A stretch of 35,948 bases of DNA from Lachnospiraceae bacterium (GTDB lineage Bacteria > Bacillota > Clostridia > Lachnospirales > Lachnospiraceae): positions 1 to 35,948 of the forward strand of contig JAFXQR010000067.1 of the NCBI GenBank assembly GCA_017526985.1. The letters are read 5' to 3'. The notes under the pieces were generated by a model. The model did not search any database. It worked only from the letters and a program-made list of their open reading frames with translations, and was not told the DNA's origin. Below, piece after piece: positions 26,447-35,083 of this stretch. How positions within the stretch are numbered: the first letter of the stretch is position 1; every line of letters starts with the position of its first letter. A program made the position numbers and the translations under genes.

Positions 26447-27895
26447 CTAATGATGCCGGATCACTTCAAAACGTTGCAGGGTGACCGGTTCTCCCGGACG
26501 GATGCCGGCCTTCCGGCTGGCAATGGCGATCTGCTCATCCACCGTATCGACGCCGTCCAGATCCGGCAACAACAAACCGCGCTTGTATCCGCTGGTCACG
26601 ATCACGCCATAGCGTTTTACATCCAGAGCTTCCTTACTTTCAATATCTTCCGGTTCTCCCAGTACATCCACGCTGTACTCCAGAAAAGGCACTTCCTCCG
26701 GTGTGACGGGAGAAAAACGCGGGTCTTCGGTGGCGGCACTTACCGCGTTGCGGATCAGTTCTTCGGCCACGCATCCGGTGACCGGCAGGATGGTGCCGAT
26801 GCATCCGCGCAGCTGCCCGTCTTTGTGCAGGGAAACAAAAGCGCCGGCGCGTTTATTCAGCAGTTCGTTGCGTACACTTTCCGGATCGGCAGCACTGCTT
26901 TCGCTTAATACCTGTTCTACGGTGGCGTTTATATCATTCAAACGCAATCCGCCGCAAACAAAACTCTCCAGTGATTTTCTGGCAACTCTGACCCAGGGAT
27001 CCTGCGCATTGTGTTGCTCTGCGATCTCGGCCTTCTTCTTTGCGTTGCGGTCACTCAAAAAATGTCTTGTCTCATCGGCCTCTCCGATTTGGTAGGTACA
27101 GATCCCATAGCCCACACCAAAAGTTGCGTCATGGATCAGGGCTTTGGGAGTAACTGCCCGGCTGTCCAAAGCGCCTGCCATCATCACAAAAGAACGGTGC
27201 CCGCATTCCGCTGCGCGGTCACAAAAATCCTCACTGAAATCAAACAGTTCCGCAAAATTGCCGCTGCCCATGACCTGCATAATGCGATCATCATACTGCG
27301 GGCCTTCCGGCGCAAATCCATAGGGTCCGTCTTCTTTCATTTTGTGCGACAGATCGCCGCTGGCGACATAAACCACACGGCGCCCAAGTTCGGATGCTGC
27401 TTTGGTGATCAACTGTCCCAGACGATAATGCTCGCTCAGAGACTGGCCGGACAAACCGACACGCAACAGTCGGAATTCGGAGTATTTCTGCATAATGAAA
27501 TAGAGCGGAACCATTATGCCGTGATCCAGCTCTTTTTCACGTTCCCCTTCCGTTCCGGCGCGAAGCCCCTCCATTTTTGCCATAACGGATAAGGTATCGG
27601 CCAAAGTGGCATCGTAGTCAAGAGAGAATTCTACCTGAGGCGCGCCGAAACGGGACAGATCCCCGTGAGCGTGCAGACCCGGTGAAATGTGGAAGTAGTC
27701 GGAATAAAGAATGGTATGCGGGCTGGAGATCACGATGGTATCCGGACGCAGTGCCGCTATTTCATCAGCTACCGTTTCATAGGCAGCCGTAGTTGCGGAG
27801 ATCTTTTTTTCTTCGCCGCGACCTACTTCCGGAAGGATGATAGGTGGGTGCGGTACCATAAAAGCGCCAACGATCGGAAAGCTGTTCTCTGCCAT
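26447..27895 (-). CDS. Memo-like (class III dioxygenase fold) and AMMECR1 fusion protein
   Basis: 482 residues from the ATG at 27895, chosen because AAAGGAG is seven bases upstream; the ATG at 27901 is only one base from it, and an in-frame upstream extension to 28042 lies inside the preceding gene. The N-terminal part (about 5-285) is a MEMO1/LigB-like domain (FMVPHPPIILPEVGRG, VISSPHTILYSDYF, ASGDLSHK). The C-terminal part (about 310-478) is AMMECR1 (LRGCIGTILPVTG, DPRFSPVTPEE). This is the AmmeMemoRadiSam system protein A/B architecture. Reaction unknown. The usual radical-SAM partner is not in the window. Confidence 0.92.
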   Translation of the reverse strand: MAENSFPIVGAFMVPHPPIILPEVGRGEEKKISATTAAYETVADEIAALRPDTIVISSPHTILYSDYFHISPGLHAHGDLSRFGAPQVEFSLDYDATLADTLSVMAKMEGLRAGTEGEREKELDHGIMVPLYFIMQKYSEFRLLRVGLSGQSLSEHYRLGQLITKAASELGRRVVYVASGDLSHKMKEDGPYGFAPEGPQYDDRIMQVMGSGNFAELFDFSEDFCDRAAECGHRSFVMMAGALDSRAVTPKALIHDATFGVGYGICTYQIGEADETRHFLSDRNAKKKAEIAEQHNAQDPWVRVARKSLESFVCGGLRLNDINATVEQVLSESSAADPESVRNELLNKRAGAFVSLHKDGQLRGCIGTILPVTGCVAEELIRNAVSAATEDPRFSPVTPEEVPFLEYSVDVLGEPEDIESKEALDVKRYGVIVTSGYKRGLLLPDLDGVDTVDEQIAIASRKAGIRPGEPVTLQRFEVIRHH

Positions 27896-27918
27896 ACGCA
27901 TACTCCTTTGTTTTTTTC

Positions 27919-28653
27919 TTAAGCTTTGTTTTTCGGACCTTTTTTGATCCGGCAGGTGCGGTCTTTGCAATTTGCACACTGCAGGGTTTTGTTGGAACCT
28001 TCCCAGAAACGTTCCGGGTGTTTTGCATAAACGATCTCCCATTTGATCAATACTACCAGGGAGGTAAAGAACAGACTCCAGCTGAAAAAGTTCTTGATAA
28101 AAAGCATGGGTGTGAACATCATAAAGTGTCCCCAGTCATAGATGCGGCAGTTGACACAGCATTTGTTCTTCATAATAAAAGTTTGGAACGGGCAGAAGAA
28201 CAGGATGCAGATGTAGTCGCAAAGGAAGAAAAATACCGTGAGCATCAAAAGCTCTGCTTCCGCGATCACGCCGAACAGATATAGGATGGCCCAGAAAGCG
28301 TTAAAGCAAAACCAGACGAGCATCACGGTCCAGGCAGCCCGGTTCTGTCGCTGCACAAATTTTAACAGTTCGAATTCTGAATAGCCCTCCACCGGCTGAT
28401 AAGTTTCTTCTTTTGCTTTTAAGATTGCCATGGTGCGCAGCGCCGTTTTGATCGGGAAAATGTGCATCATCATAATGCACATAAAGATCGCCCACAACAC
28501 ATGTAGCGGTGCTACACCAAAGCCGATGGGCTTCGTCAGAAAATCCGTCATCCACTGTTTATGGAACAGATACATATAAATGCTTCCGCACACGATAGAA
28601 ATACGGAAGATCAGCTTTACGATATAATAGATAAATTTTCTGCTTGCTTTCAT
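27919..28653 (-). CDS. Cys-rich multi-pass membrane protein, unassigned
   Basis: 244 residues. Helices lie at about 9-27, 45-66, 106-127, 131-150 and 180-205. Loops hold the motifs KNKCCVNCRIYDWGHF and the C-terminal CANCKDRTCRIK, which look like metal or Fe-S sites. It is the first gene of the minus operon, 23 bases upstream of the Memo/AMMECR1 gene, under a strong promoter. I do not recognise the family. The close coupling suggests work with the Memo/AMMECR1 protein, but that is inference. Confidence 0.8.
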   Translation of the reverse strand: MKASRKFIYYIVKLIFRISIVCGSIYMYLFHKQWMTDFLTKPIGFGVAPLHVLWAIFMCIMMMHIFPIKTALRTMAILKAKEETYQPVEGYSEFELLKFVQRQNRAAWTVMLVWFCFNAFWAILYLFGVIAEAELLMLTVFFFLCDYICILFFCPFQTFIMKNKCCVNCRIYDWGHFMMFTPMLFIKNFFSWSLFFTSLVVLIKWEIVYAKHPERFWEGSNKTLQCANCKDRTCRIKKGPKNKA

Positions 28654-28705
28654 CCTTCGATATACCCTTTATTTCTCAATCTGATCCGAAATTTTCTTTC
28701 TTATG

Positions 28706-28734
28706 ATTATAGTACTTTCACGAAGAATATTCAA
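28706..28734 (-). promoter_or_regulatory. Promoter of the four-gene minus-strand operon
   Basis: On the minus strand, TTGAAT (28729-28734), a 17-base spacer and consensus TATAAT (28706-28711), 53 bases before the start at 28653. Confidence 0.75.
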
Positions 28735-28785
28735 TTCCGACTGTTTATGCCCGATAAATTCATATTTGGTGGTGAGTTGGTCTTG

Positions 28786-28868
28786 GCTTCCCCTTGAGGG
28801 GAAGCTGTCAGCGAAGCTGACTGATGAGGTGGAAAACTTGGCTCGCCGGCGATAGTCTCCGCCAAGTT
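28786..28868. repeat. Three-hairpin intergenic repeat element
   Basis: This holds three perfect inverted repeats in a row: GCTTCCCC-TTGA-GGGGAAGC (28786-28805), GTCAGC-GAA-GCTGAC (28807-28821) and AACTTGGC with GCCAAGTT (28835-28842 and 28861-28868) around TCGCCGGCGA. The second part followed by TGATGAGGTGGA is a sequence I recognise as a dispersed short repeat in gut Clostridia genomes (from memory, not searched). It is the only copy in the window. Confidence 0.65.
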
Positions 28869-29152
28869 ACCGGGCAGTAAAGACAGTTTTCTTGCATTAA
28901 AGATAATAACAAATACATAAATAAATACGATTCGCACTATTCGATGCAATGAATTAGCTCAAATGAGATGTATATGCAATTCATAATATTTTATAAACTT
29001 TCGGACAATTTATGGGTCTGATCATCAAATGCGTCTAAAACAAGTCGCTCTAATCTTGATTTTTCTATATTTTTACTTGGTTTTCTGTCAAATTGTATTC
29101 TCATAAAATTTGTATGGAATTGAAGTGACAGTTCCCGATAATTTTATGAATC

Positions 29153-29189
29153 TTTACATATTCCACGTGCTAAAAATATACGATATTAT
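29153..29189 (+). promoter_or_regulatory. Promoter region of the large exported protein
   Basis: There are two overlapping readings. TTTACA (29153-29158) is 18 bases from TATACG, and TTCCAC (29161-29166) is 17 bases from TATTAT (29184-29189). Both are moderate. The rest of 28869-29152 shows only AT-rich DNA and one unlikely small frame. Confidence 0.45.
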
Positions 29190-29194
29190 TACGT

Positions 29195-29208
29195 GGTAAG
29201 CGCTTTCT
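29195..29208 (+). promoter_or_regulatory. cre-like catabolite control site
   Basis: GGTAAGCGCTTTCT matches 13 of 14 positions of the CcpA consensus TGWAARCGYTWNCW (first base differs). It lies directly downstream of the -10 candidates, a position where CcpA normally represses. An AT dinucleotide run (about 29219-29232) follows. Confidence 0.55.
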
Positions 29209-29253
29209 TCACGGAAGCATATATATATATATTTGAGAGGGAGATACTTCATA

Positions 29254-32200
29254 ATGAAAACAAGACGCAACAAAGTGACGCGTAAAATCACAGTGTTACT
29301 GTCTGCAATTATGCTTTCTGAGCAATTGGCAGGCACTGGTGCTGTTCTCTATGCGCATGCAGAGGATGAAGCTGTAGCAGAGTACACGATTGAACACAAT
29401 GTAAATAATTCTTGGGATGGTGGCTGTAGTGCCGAAATCATCCTGACCAATCTGGCTGACAGAGAAACACAGGATTGGAAGATCACATTCTGTACAAAGG
29501 ACAAAATTACAAATCTTTGGGGCGGAAGTATTGTTGATTGTCAGGAATATCTTGTAGAGGCAGCATCTGTAGAGCTTGGGGAGAATGAAGAAGATTATAC
29601 AGAAGAGGAAGAAGTAGACGCAGAATCAGAAGAAACCAATGATTCTGGTGAAAGCGAAGATACAGAAGCTACTGAAGAAGCGGAGGTTGATGAAGAAGCG
29701 GAAGCCGATGCTGAACTGGCAGAAGTAACAGAAGAATCTGAAGCGACAGAGAAATCCGAAACAGTAGCGGAAGAATCTGAAATCGAAGAAGCAGAAGAGA
29801 CCAAAGATGCTGAAGAAGTTCAGAATGAAGAGACAGAGGTATCAGAGGATTCAGAAGAAACGGCAGAAGACTCTGCCGAAGTAGAAGAAGCAGAGGTGGA
29901 AGAAGCTACAGAATCCGAAAATGTAGCAGATGAAGTATTGGAAGAAGAGCTGGTAGAAGTTGTTGAAGAAGAGACCGATGAAGTAGAAGAATCCGAGGAA
30001 GATGCTATCTACTATCAGTACACGATAGAAGCTCTGGACTATAATGCAATAATTGCAGCAGGAAATCGTATCGCCATTGGCTACAATGCAGAAGGTGACG
30101 ATCACGATATCTGGGATGCTAAGGCAGAGATCGTTCTTAAGGAAGTGGAGCAAGTTGAAGAGCTTGAGGAAGCAGCTGTTCTTGCCGGTAGTACATATGA
30201 AGGTGACGGATATACTGTAGAGGTTAAGATTCCGGCATATTGGGATGGGGCATACAATGTACAGATGGTGATCACAAATACAGGTGCAGAAACTATCCAT
30301 AACTGGGCATTTGTGATGGAAACAGCCGATGTGATCACTGGCCTATATAATGCGGTAGAATTGTCAAATGATAATAATGTACGCTTGATCAAGAATGTGG
30401 GCTATAATCAAGACATTCCTGTAGGTGGTAGCGTTGAGGTTGGCTATACGGCTTATTATGACGGAAATTTTGATGTTCCGGGTGATTTTGCATTGTCTCA
30501 GATTGAGACGGAAGTAACAACAATGGAATGCGAAGTTAGCCTGTTTATCTCTGATGAATGGGAAGATGGTGGTCTGGCTGAAATTATCATTAAGAATATC
30601 TCTGAGCTTCCTATCGAAGACTGGATGATTGAATTTGACAGTACATTGGATATTAAAGAGATCTGGGGTGGTGTGATTGAAAGCCATGAAGGTGAACATT
30701 ACTTTATTCGTAATGTAGAATATGCTCAGAACATTCTGCCGGGCGAGAATTGGAACATTGGATTTCTATTTAGTGGAGAAGCTTCAAGTATTCGTAATAT
30801 AGAGGTAAGGAAACTTGCAATAACAGATAATAGTCTGAAAATCGATTATGAAAAAGATTCGGATGACGATGGATTACCTGATTATTATGAGAGATTGATA
30901 GGAACTGATCTGCAAAAACAGGATACAGATGAGGATGGATTGACGGATTACGAAGAATGTCTCTTTACGCTATCGGATCCATTGGTATTTGATTCGGTGC
31001 AAGATGGTATATCGGATTATGATGCTGATAGTGATGGGGATGAAATATCAAACGGAGAAGAAATTCATGTGGAGCTAGATCCAATGAATGTCGACTCAGA
31101 TTACGATGGCCTTCGAGATGGAGAAGAGAGTATGTATCATACTGATCCGCTGAAAAAAGATGTTGATAAAGACGGAATCCCAGATGGAGATGAGATTATT
31201 CTTGGATTAGATCCACTAAATCCGGCAACATTTGAGATCGCAGATTCAGAGTTTATGTTTGTTCAGAAGATAGATAGTAATAATGCGTGCCTTTCCTGTA
31301 TAAACGAAAATGAAACGGCATATCAAATATCATTAGAAGTTAAAGCAGCCGGGTTAGCTGAAAGAAATATGGAGGTACGCGAAAGTGCCCATAGCAAAGC
31401 TATGAGTAATAAGGCTATAATTGGTATGATACCATCTTTAGAATATGATGGTAAAATTGAAGAAATGACAATACAATTTCATGTTGAAGAGAATTACAGG
31501 GAAAATAATCTTGGAAGCTATGCGGCATATAATGAGAGCTTTGAAAAGCTACGGAGATTATGTATTGGGTATTATTCTGAAGAATTAGATGTATGTATGC
31601 CAATAGAGACATATTACAATGAGGTCGCAGGGATAGTATATACAACTGTGCAGATGGAAGGTACATTTTGCCTGATGGATTTGGAAGTATGGATGGATAT
31701 GTTGGGCATTGAACCCAAAGATCTTCAAGATGAAAATAAACTTGTAGCTGGAGTTGAAACTCCGGTTATTAGATATTTTGGTGGACATACTTATGCATTC
31801 TACGATGAAGAATGGAGCTGGAATGAGGCTAACGAGTATTGTCAAGAATTGGATGGGCATCTTTTGACAATTAATCATCCGGAGGAACAGAAATTTGTTG
31901 AGAATATAGTTGCTTCTTTTCAAAAAAGTAGTGATTATTGGATTGGAGGTCATTGCACATTTGACAATCCATATGATTATGTTTGGGTGACCGATGAGAA
32001 TTTTGCATATAATAATTGGTCAGAAGGGGAACCGATTGGTATGGATCGCCATGCTATTTATATATCAAAGGGTGATGAAAGGGATTGTGGAAGATGGTAT
32101 ACTGAAAATAGAGATTTTGCAAAATTGTTTGTATGTGAATGGGATGGGATATGGACTTTTGATGGATTTGCAGAAACATTTGGTGAGTATAATGGGAATA

Positions 32201-33603
32201 CATATGCTTTGTTTGCAAATGAAAAAAAGTGGGAGGCTGCCAAGGAATATTGTGAATTCCTTGGCGGGCATCTTTTGACTATAGAAGAAGTAGATGAACA
32301 GGATTTTATAGAAAATAATATTATTTGCAATACTATACAAAGTAAAATTTGGATTGGTGGATATACAAAGGACAGTCTTGAAAATTTTGAGTGGGTGACC
32401 GGACAAAAGCTTTCATACACAAATTGGAGGCATGGCGAGCCTAACTGGGATTACGAAAAATATATGCATCTATATAGCTGGGCAGATAACGATTATTATG
32501 GATTATGGAATAATGAACCATCAGGAACGCCATATCCGTTTATATGTGAATGGGAAGGGGGCAATACTCATACAGAATTGATTGAGGAAAATTTGTATTT
32601 TGCGCCTTCTATGACAAAGGTTCCCAAAGATTTTGGCGATATTGTTTCTCTTAATAAGGGAGATTATGACTTGGATGGATTAAAAAACTGCGAAGAAATA
32701 GCGTTTGGAAAATCTCAGGAGCTTTTTCAAAAAGAATATCCGAGTATAAATGATATATACGATTATTATGAGTTAAAATACGGAACCCCTATGAATTCAC
32801 GCTTCAAAGGAAATAATAATGTAATTGCCTATTTTGATGGGATATATATTGTATTGATTAATTCTGATCCGACTTTAAAGGATTCAGATGGAGATGGTAT
32901 CATTGATTATTATTGTGATTATTCATATTCTGAAGAATCTTCTAAATATGATATGGATAATGCTCCGTTAGAAAAAGGGATCCTACTCAATAACGAGTGT
33001 TTTATAGGAACAATAACTATTGTATCATGCAGTAATAGAATAGGACATGGTTTTTTGGTTTATCATAGTTTTATAGAGGATACATTAAGGTTTTCCGGAT
33101 TTACAGGAGGATTTACATATGGAGATTGGGTGTATACTACAGAAAAAGATTATGATATATATCCACAGGAATATGTTGCTATAGGTAATTCTGCTAGAGC
33201 AGGAATGACAGGACCATCTCATATATCGGAAATCGGGATTGAGGTTGGACCGACACTTGCGGGAATATACTATAACAGAGAATTTGCAAATGAATATAAT
33301 AATTATATTAATAATCAAGGAAATGCTGATTTTGAACAGTATTATGATCAGAATTATGCATATACAAGATTTATTAATAGCGATCAGATGGATAAGATAA
33401 TAGATCACTTGAATTGTAATAATTATTACAATCTTGTATTAAATAATTGTGTTATTGTCGCGGCAGGATCTTGGAATTATGCATTTGGCCACGAATTTAA
33501 TATTAATGTATTACCTTTATCGTTAAAGGAAGAAATAGCAAAAAAAGAAGACAGCTACATATTTGACCTTTACGATGTAGTTCTTAATCAGTTTATAGAA
33601 TAG
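29254..33603 (+). CDS. Large exported modular protein: CBM2-like, acidic insert, TSP3, C-type lectin, papain-like C-terminus
   Basis: 1449 residues from the ATG at 29254 (ribosome site AGAGGGAG). A signal peptide covers about 1-35, cut near AHA. Three CBM2-like beta domains (Trp/Gly/Asn pattern such as WDGGCSAEIILTN) lie at about 37-100 plus 252-305, 312-410 and 423-520; the first is split by a Glu/Ser/Thr-rich insert at about 109-251. Calcium-binding TSP3-type repeats (DSDDDGLPD, DTDEDGLTD, DVDKDGIPD) lie at about 529-655. Two C-type-lectin domains are at about 839-965 and 970-1102. A last TSP3 motif (1209-1216) precedes a C-terminal domain with GH1265GFLVYHS and NNC1399VIVAAGSWN, the His-then-Cys order of permuted papain-like (NlpC/P60, LRAT-type) enzymes. 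No sorting motif is visible. Likely a secreted surface adhesin or effector; catalysis is inferred. Confidence 0.85.
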   Translation: MKTRRNKVTRKITVLLSAIMLSEQLAGTGAVLYAHAEDEAVAEYTIEHNVNNSWDGGCSAEIILTNLADRETQDWKITFCTKDKITNLWGGSIVDCQEYLVEAASVELGENEEDYTEEEEVDAESEETNDSGESEDTEATEEAEVDEEAEADAELAEVTEESEATEKSETVAEESEIEEAEETKDAEEVQNEETEVSEDSEETAEDSAEVEEAEVEEATESENVADEVLEEELVEVVEEETDEVEESEEDAIYYQYTIEALDYNAIIAAGNRIAIGYNAEGDDHDIWDAKAEIVLKEVEQVEELEEAAVLAGSTYEGDGYTVEVKIPAYWDGAYNVQMVITNTGAETIHNWAFVMETADVITGLYNAVELSNDNNVRLIKNVGYNQDIPVGGSVEVGYTAYYDGNFDVPGDFALSQIETEVTTMECEVSLFISDEWEDGGLAEIIIKNISELPIEDWMIEFDSTLDIKEIWGGVIESHEGEHYFIRNVEYAQNILPGENWNIGFLFSGEASSIRNIEVRKLAITDNSLKIDYEKDSDDDGLPDYYERLIGTDLQKQDTDEDGLTDYEECLFTLSDPLVFDSVQDGISDYDADSDGDEISNGEEIHVELDPMNVDSDYDGLRDGEESMYHTDPLKKDVDKDGIPDGDEIILGLDPLNPATFEIADSEFMFVQKIDSNNACLSCINENETAYQISLEVKAAGLAERNMEVRESAHSKAMSNKAIIGMIPSLEYDGKIEEMTIQFHVEENYRENNLGSYAAYNESFEKLRRLCIGYYSEELDVCMPIETYYNEVAGIVYTTVQMEGTFCLMDLEVWMDMLGIEPKDLQDENKLVAGVETPVIRYFGGHTYAFYDEEWSWNEANEYCQELDGHLLTINHPEEQKFVENIVASFQKSSDYWIGGHCTFDNPYDYVWVTDENFAYNNWSEGEPIGMDRHAIYISKGDERDCGRWYTENRDFAKLFVCEWDGIWTFDGFAETFGEYNGNTYALFANEKKWEAAKEYCEFLGGHLLTIEEVDEQDFIENNIICNTIQSKIWIGGYTKDSLENFEWVTGQKLSYTNWRHGEPNWDYEKYMHLYSWADNDYYGLWNNEPSGTPYPFICEWEGGNTHTELIEENLYFAPSMTKVPKDFGDIVSLNKGDYDLDGLKNCEEIAFGKSQELFQKEYPSINDIYDYYELKYGTPMNSRFKGNNNVIAYFDGIYIVLINSDPTLKDSDGDGIIDYYCDYSYSEESSKYDMDNAPLEKGILLNNECFIGTITIVSCSNRIGHGFLVYHSFIEDTLRFSGFTGGFTYGDWVYTTEKDYDIYPQEYVAIGNSARAGMTGPSHISEIGIEVGPTLAGIYYNREFANEYNNYINNQGNADFEQYYDQNYAYTRFINSDQMDKIIDHLNCNNYYNLVLNNCVIVAAGSWNYAFGHEFNINVLPLSLKEEIAKKEDSYIFDLYDVVLNQFIE
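32984..33223 (+). repeat. Upstream copy of a 240-bp direct duplication
   Basis: This part of the large gene (encoding LLNNECFIG to GMTGPSH) is repeated at 35709-35948 with one mismatch (G33097 versus A35822). The copy continues beyond the window edge, so its full length is unknown. Confidence 0.97.
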
Positions 33604-33682
33604 GTATAGTGTATGCGATGCTTATGAGTAGCGGATGTAACAAGAGGTATAGATTTCTGCATTTGAGAAGAAAGGAAAGGAT

Positions 33683-34195
33683 ATGGAAAAACAGTGCGCT
33701 GGTATTGATCTTCATCATAAAAAAAAGCGATATATTATCATATTTTTTATACTTCTGGTACTATTGGGCGGTGTGTTCTTTTATGAAGTCGTATATGATT
33801 TTTTGGCGAATCCCTATATGGGACATAGTCTTAAGAATGAATGGAAATGGATATGTTTTTTGGGATATGTTCCATTAGTAATTATAGTGATTGCGCAACT
33901 TATCAAAAACAACAAGATTAGAGGTGCTATTTCCATATTGATGATAGATGACATGGTCTCTATACCAGTTCTTATCATTTTTTGGAAGAATTATTTGGGA
34001 CTTTTTTGGCCGGTGCTTACTATTCTGCTTTTGTGGGGAATATACAAAGCAATGGTAAAACTAAACCTTGTCATTGATCTTGGAAAAGATAAAACAAAGA
34101 ATGTATTATTTTTTCTGGTTGACTTCGCGATTGTAATGGCATGGGCATTTTTAAATACATGTGCTATTTGTTCGTATTCAGGTATTTGGCCGTGA
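33683..34195 (+). CDS. Four-helix membrane protein, putative partner of the large exported protein
   Basis: 170 residues, no family recognised. Hydrophobic helices lie at about 17-34, 56-74, 84-120 (a long hydrophobic stretch) and 137-160, with short basic loops; the N-terminus is charged. The ribosome site AAGGAAAGG lies close to the ATG. It starts 79 bases after the large protein gene and stops 14 bases before the first 18-bp border repeat. Small hydrophobic proteins directly downstream of a polymorphic secreted effector are often immunity proteins, but here that is inference from position only. AT-rich like its neighbours. Confidence 0.7.
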   Translation: MEKQCAGIDLHHKKKRYIIIFFILLVLLGGVFFYEVVYDFLANPYMGHSLKNEWKWICFLGYVPLVIIVIAQLIKNNKIRGAISILMIDDMVSIPVLIIFWKNYLGLFWPVLTILLLWGIYKAMVKLNLVIDLGKDKTKNVLFFLVDFAIVMAWAFLNTCAICSYSGIWP

Positions 34196-34209
34196 AGAAG
34201 GGAACAGGC

Positions 34210-34227
34210 AACCGTGTACTTTTACAG
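34210..34227. repeat. Border repeat, first copy
   Basis: AACCGTGTACTTTTACAG is identical to 35642-35659, and its first 15 bases recur inverted at 35686-35700. Between the two direct copies lie the C39-like ORF and the lipoprotein gene. Confidence 0.95.
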
Positions 34228-35083
34228 GGATATGCGTTTTATCAGAATCTTAAGCTATTCTGATGATACGGATTCGGATGATGACGGAGTTGAGGATAGT
34301 GTTGACCCACATCGTTTAGTGTCGGATGTAGAAAAGGTGGATTTACCAAATATTTATAGTGGTATTGATTATCTCAATGTAGATGGTGCAAATGGTGGCG
34401 ATCAAGGATGGTGGGGATATTATGATAAGAGTTTAAAACAATTCTATACATCTGAGGACTATCGTATGGGCTATTCCGGTTGTGGTGTTATGGCCATGAC
34501 GGATTTAGAATTGTATTTAACTACGCAGAATGCCGGTTATCAAGCTCCATATCAAACGATAAGCTATAATTCGACGAATGGAAATATAAGTAAAGCAGAT
34601 TATATGAGTTATGCTGAATTTAATAGAGATAATGTATACTTATTAATGGCAACGCCTGTAGATGATATTGTTGGTGTTATACCTACAGATATGGTGATGG
34701 GAATAGAAAACTATTTGAAAAAGAATAACCATCCGTATCAGCAAGCAGTATGGGCTCCGACATTAAGTAAAACAGGTATGATTAGCCGGATTGAAACTAT
34801 GATCTCAAATGGAATTCCTGTTGTATTTTCGTATCATTCATTCATAGAAGATATTAGGATGTATGGTAGTGATAAAGACGCAATAACGATGGGGGATAAT
34901 AAACTCCAAAGTCCACGATCTCATTATATGACAATAATCGGATATACAAAATATTTACGAGATAATGGGAAGGACTATGGATATATTCTTAAAGTTGAGA
35001 GCTGGGGTAATATTTATTATATAAATTATGATGAATATGCAAAGAAAATCAGTATCCTTTCGAATATACTGGAGATAAAATGA
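34214..35083 (+). CDS. C39-like cysteine peptidase-domain protein beginning inside a TSP3-type motif (possible headless cassette)
   Basis: 289 residues if the GTG inside the border repeat is used; an ATG at 34232 is the other candidate, but its ribosome site is too close. The N-terminus DTDSDDDGVEDSVDPHRLVSD is a TSP3 calcium motif without the domains that normally precede it, and no signal peptide exists. The rest is papain/C39-like: GYSGC90GVMAMTDLELYL (nucleophile), SH237YMTIIGYTKY (His), then KVESWGNIYYINYDEY. It looks like a displaced C-terminal module of a protein like the one at 29254. It is in the same frame as the preceding gene, separated by its TGA. It overlaps the lipoprotein gene by four bases. 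It may be silent unless recombined. Confidence 0.7.
   Translation: MYFYRDMRFIRILSYSDDTDSDDDGVEDSVDPHRLVSDVEKVDLPNIYSGIDYLNVDGANGGDQGWWGYYDKSLKQFYTSEDYRMGYSGCGVMAMTDLELYLTTQNAGYQAPYQTISYNSTNGNISKADYMSYAEFNRDNVYLLMATPVDDIVGVIPTDMVMGIENYLKKNNHPYQQAVWAPTLSKTGMISRIETMISNGIPVVFSYHSFIEDIRMYGSDKDAITMGDNKLQSPRSHYMTIIGYTKYLRDNGKDYGYILKVESWGNIYYINYDEYAKKISILSNILEIK

Noticed and set aside
27896-28042. N-terminal extension of the Memo/AMMECR1 protein
   Set aside because: It would lie inside the preceding gene; AAAGGAG is correctly spaced for the ATG at 27895, where homology begins.
28991-29104. 37-residue minus-strand frame (MRIQFDRKPSKNIEK start)
   Set aside because: The composition is protein-like, but there is no ribosome site or promoter; at most a remnant of a decayed gene.
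29233-29253. TTG start seven codons upstream in the large exported protein
   Set aside because: It would place the ribosome site inside the coding region; the ATG at 29254 gives a normal signal peptide.
33609-33878. 89-residue frame ahead of the four-helix protein
   Set aside because: It has no good ribosome site and overlaps the 33683 gene, which has a better one and a coherent membrane topology.
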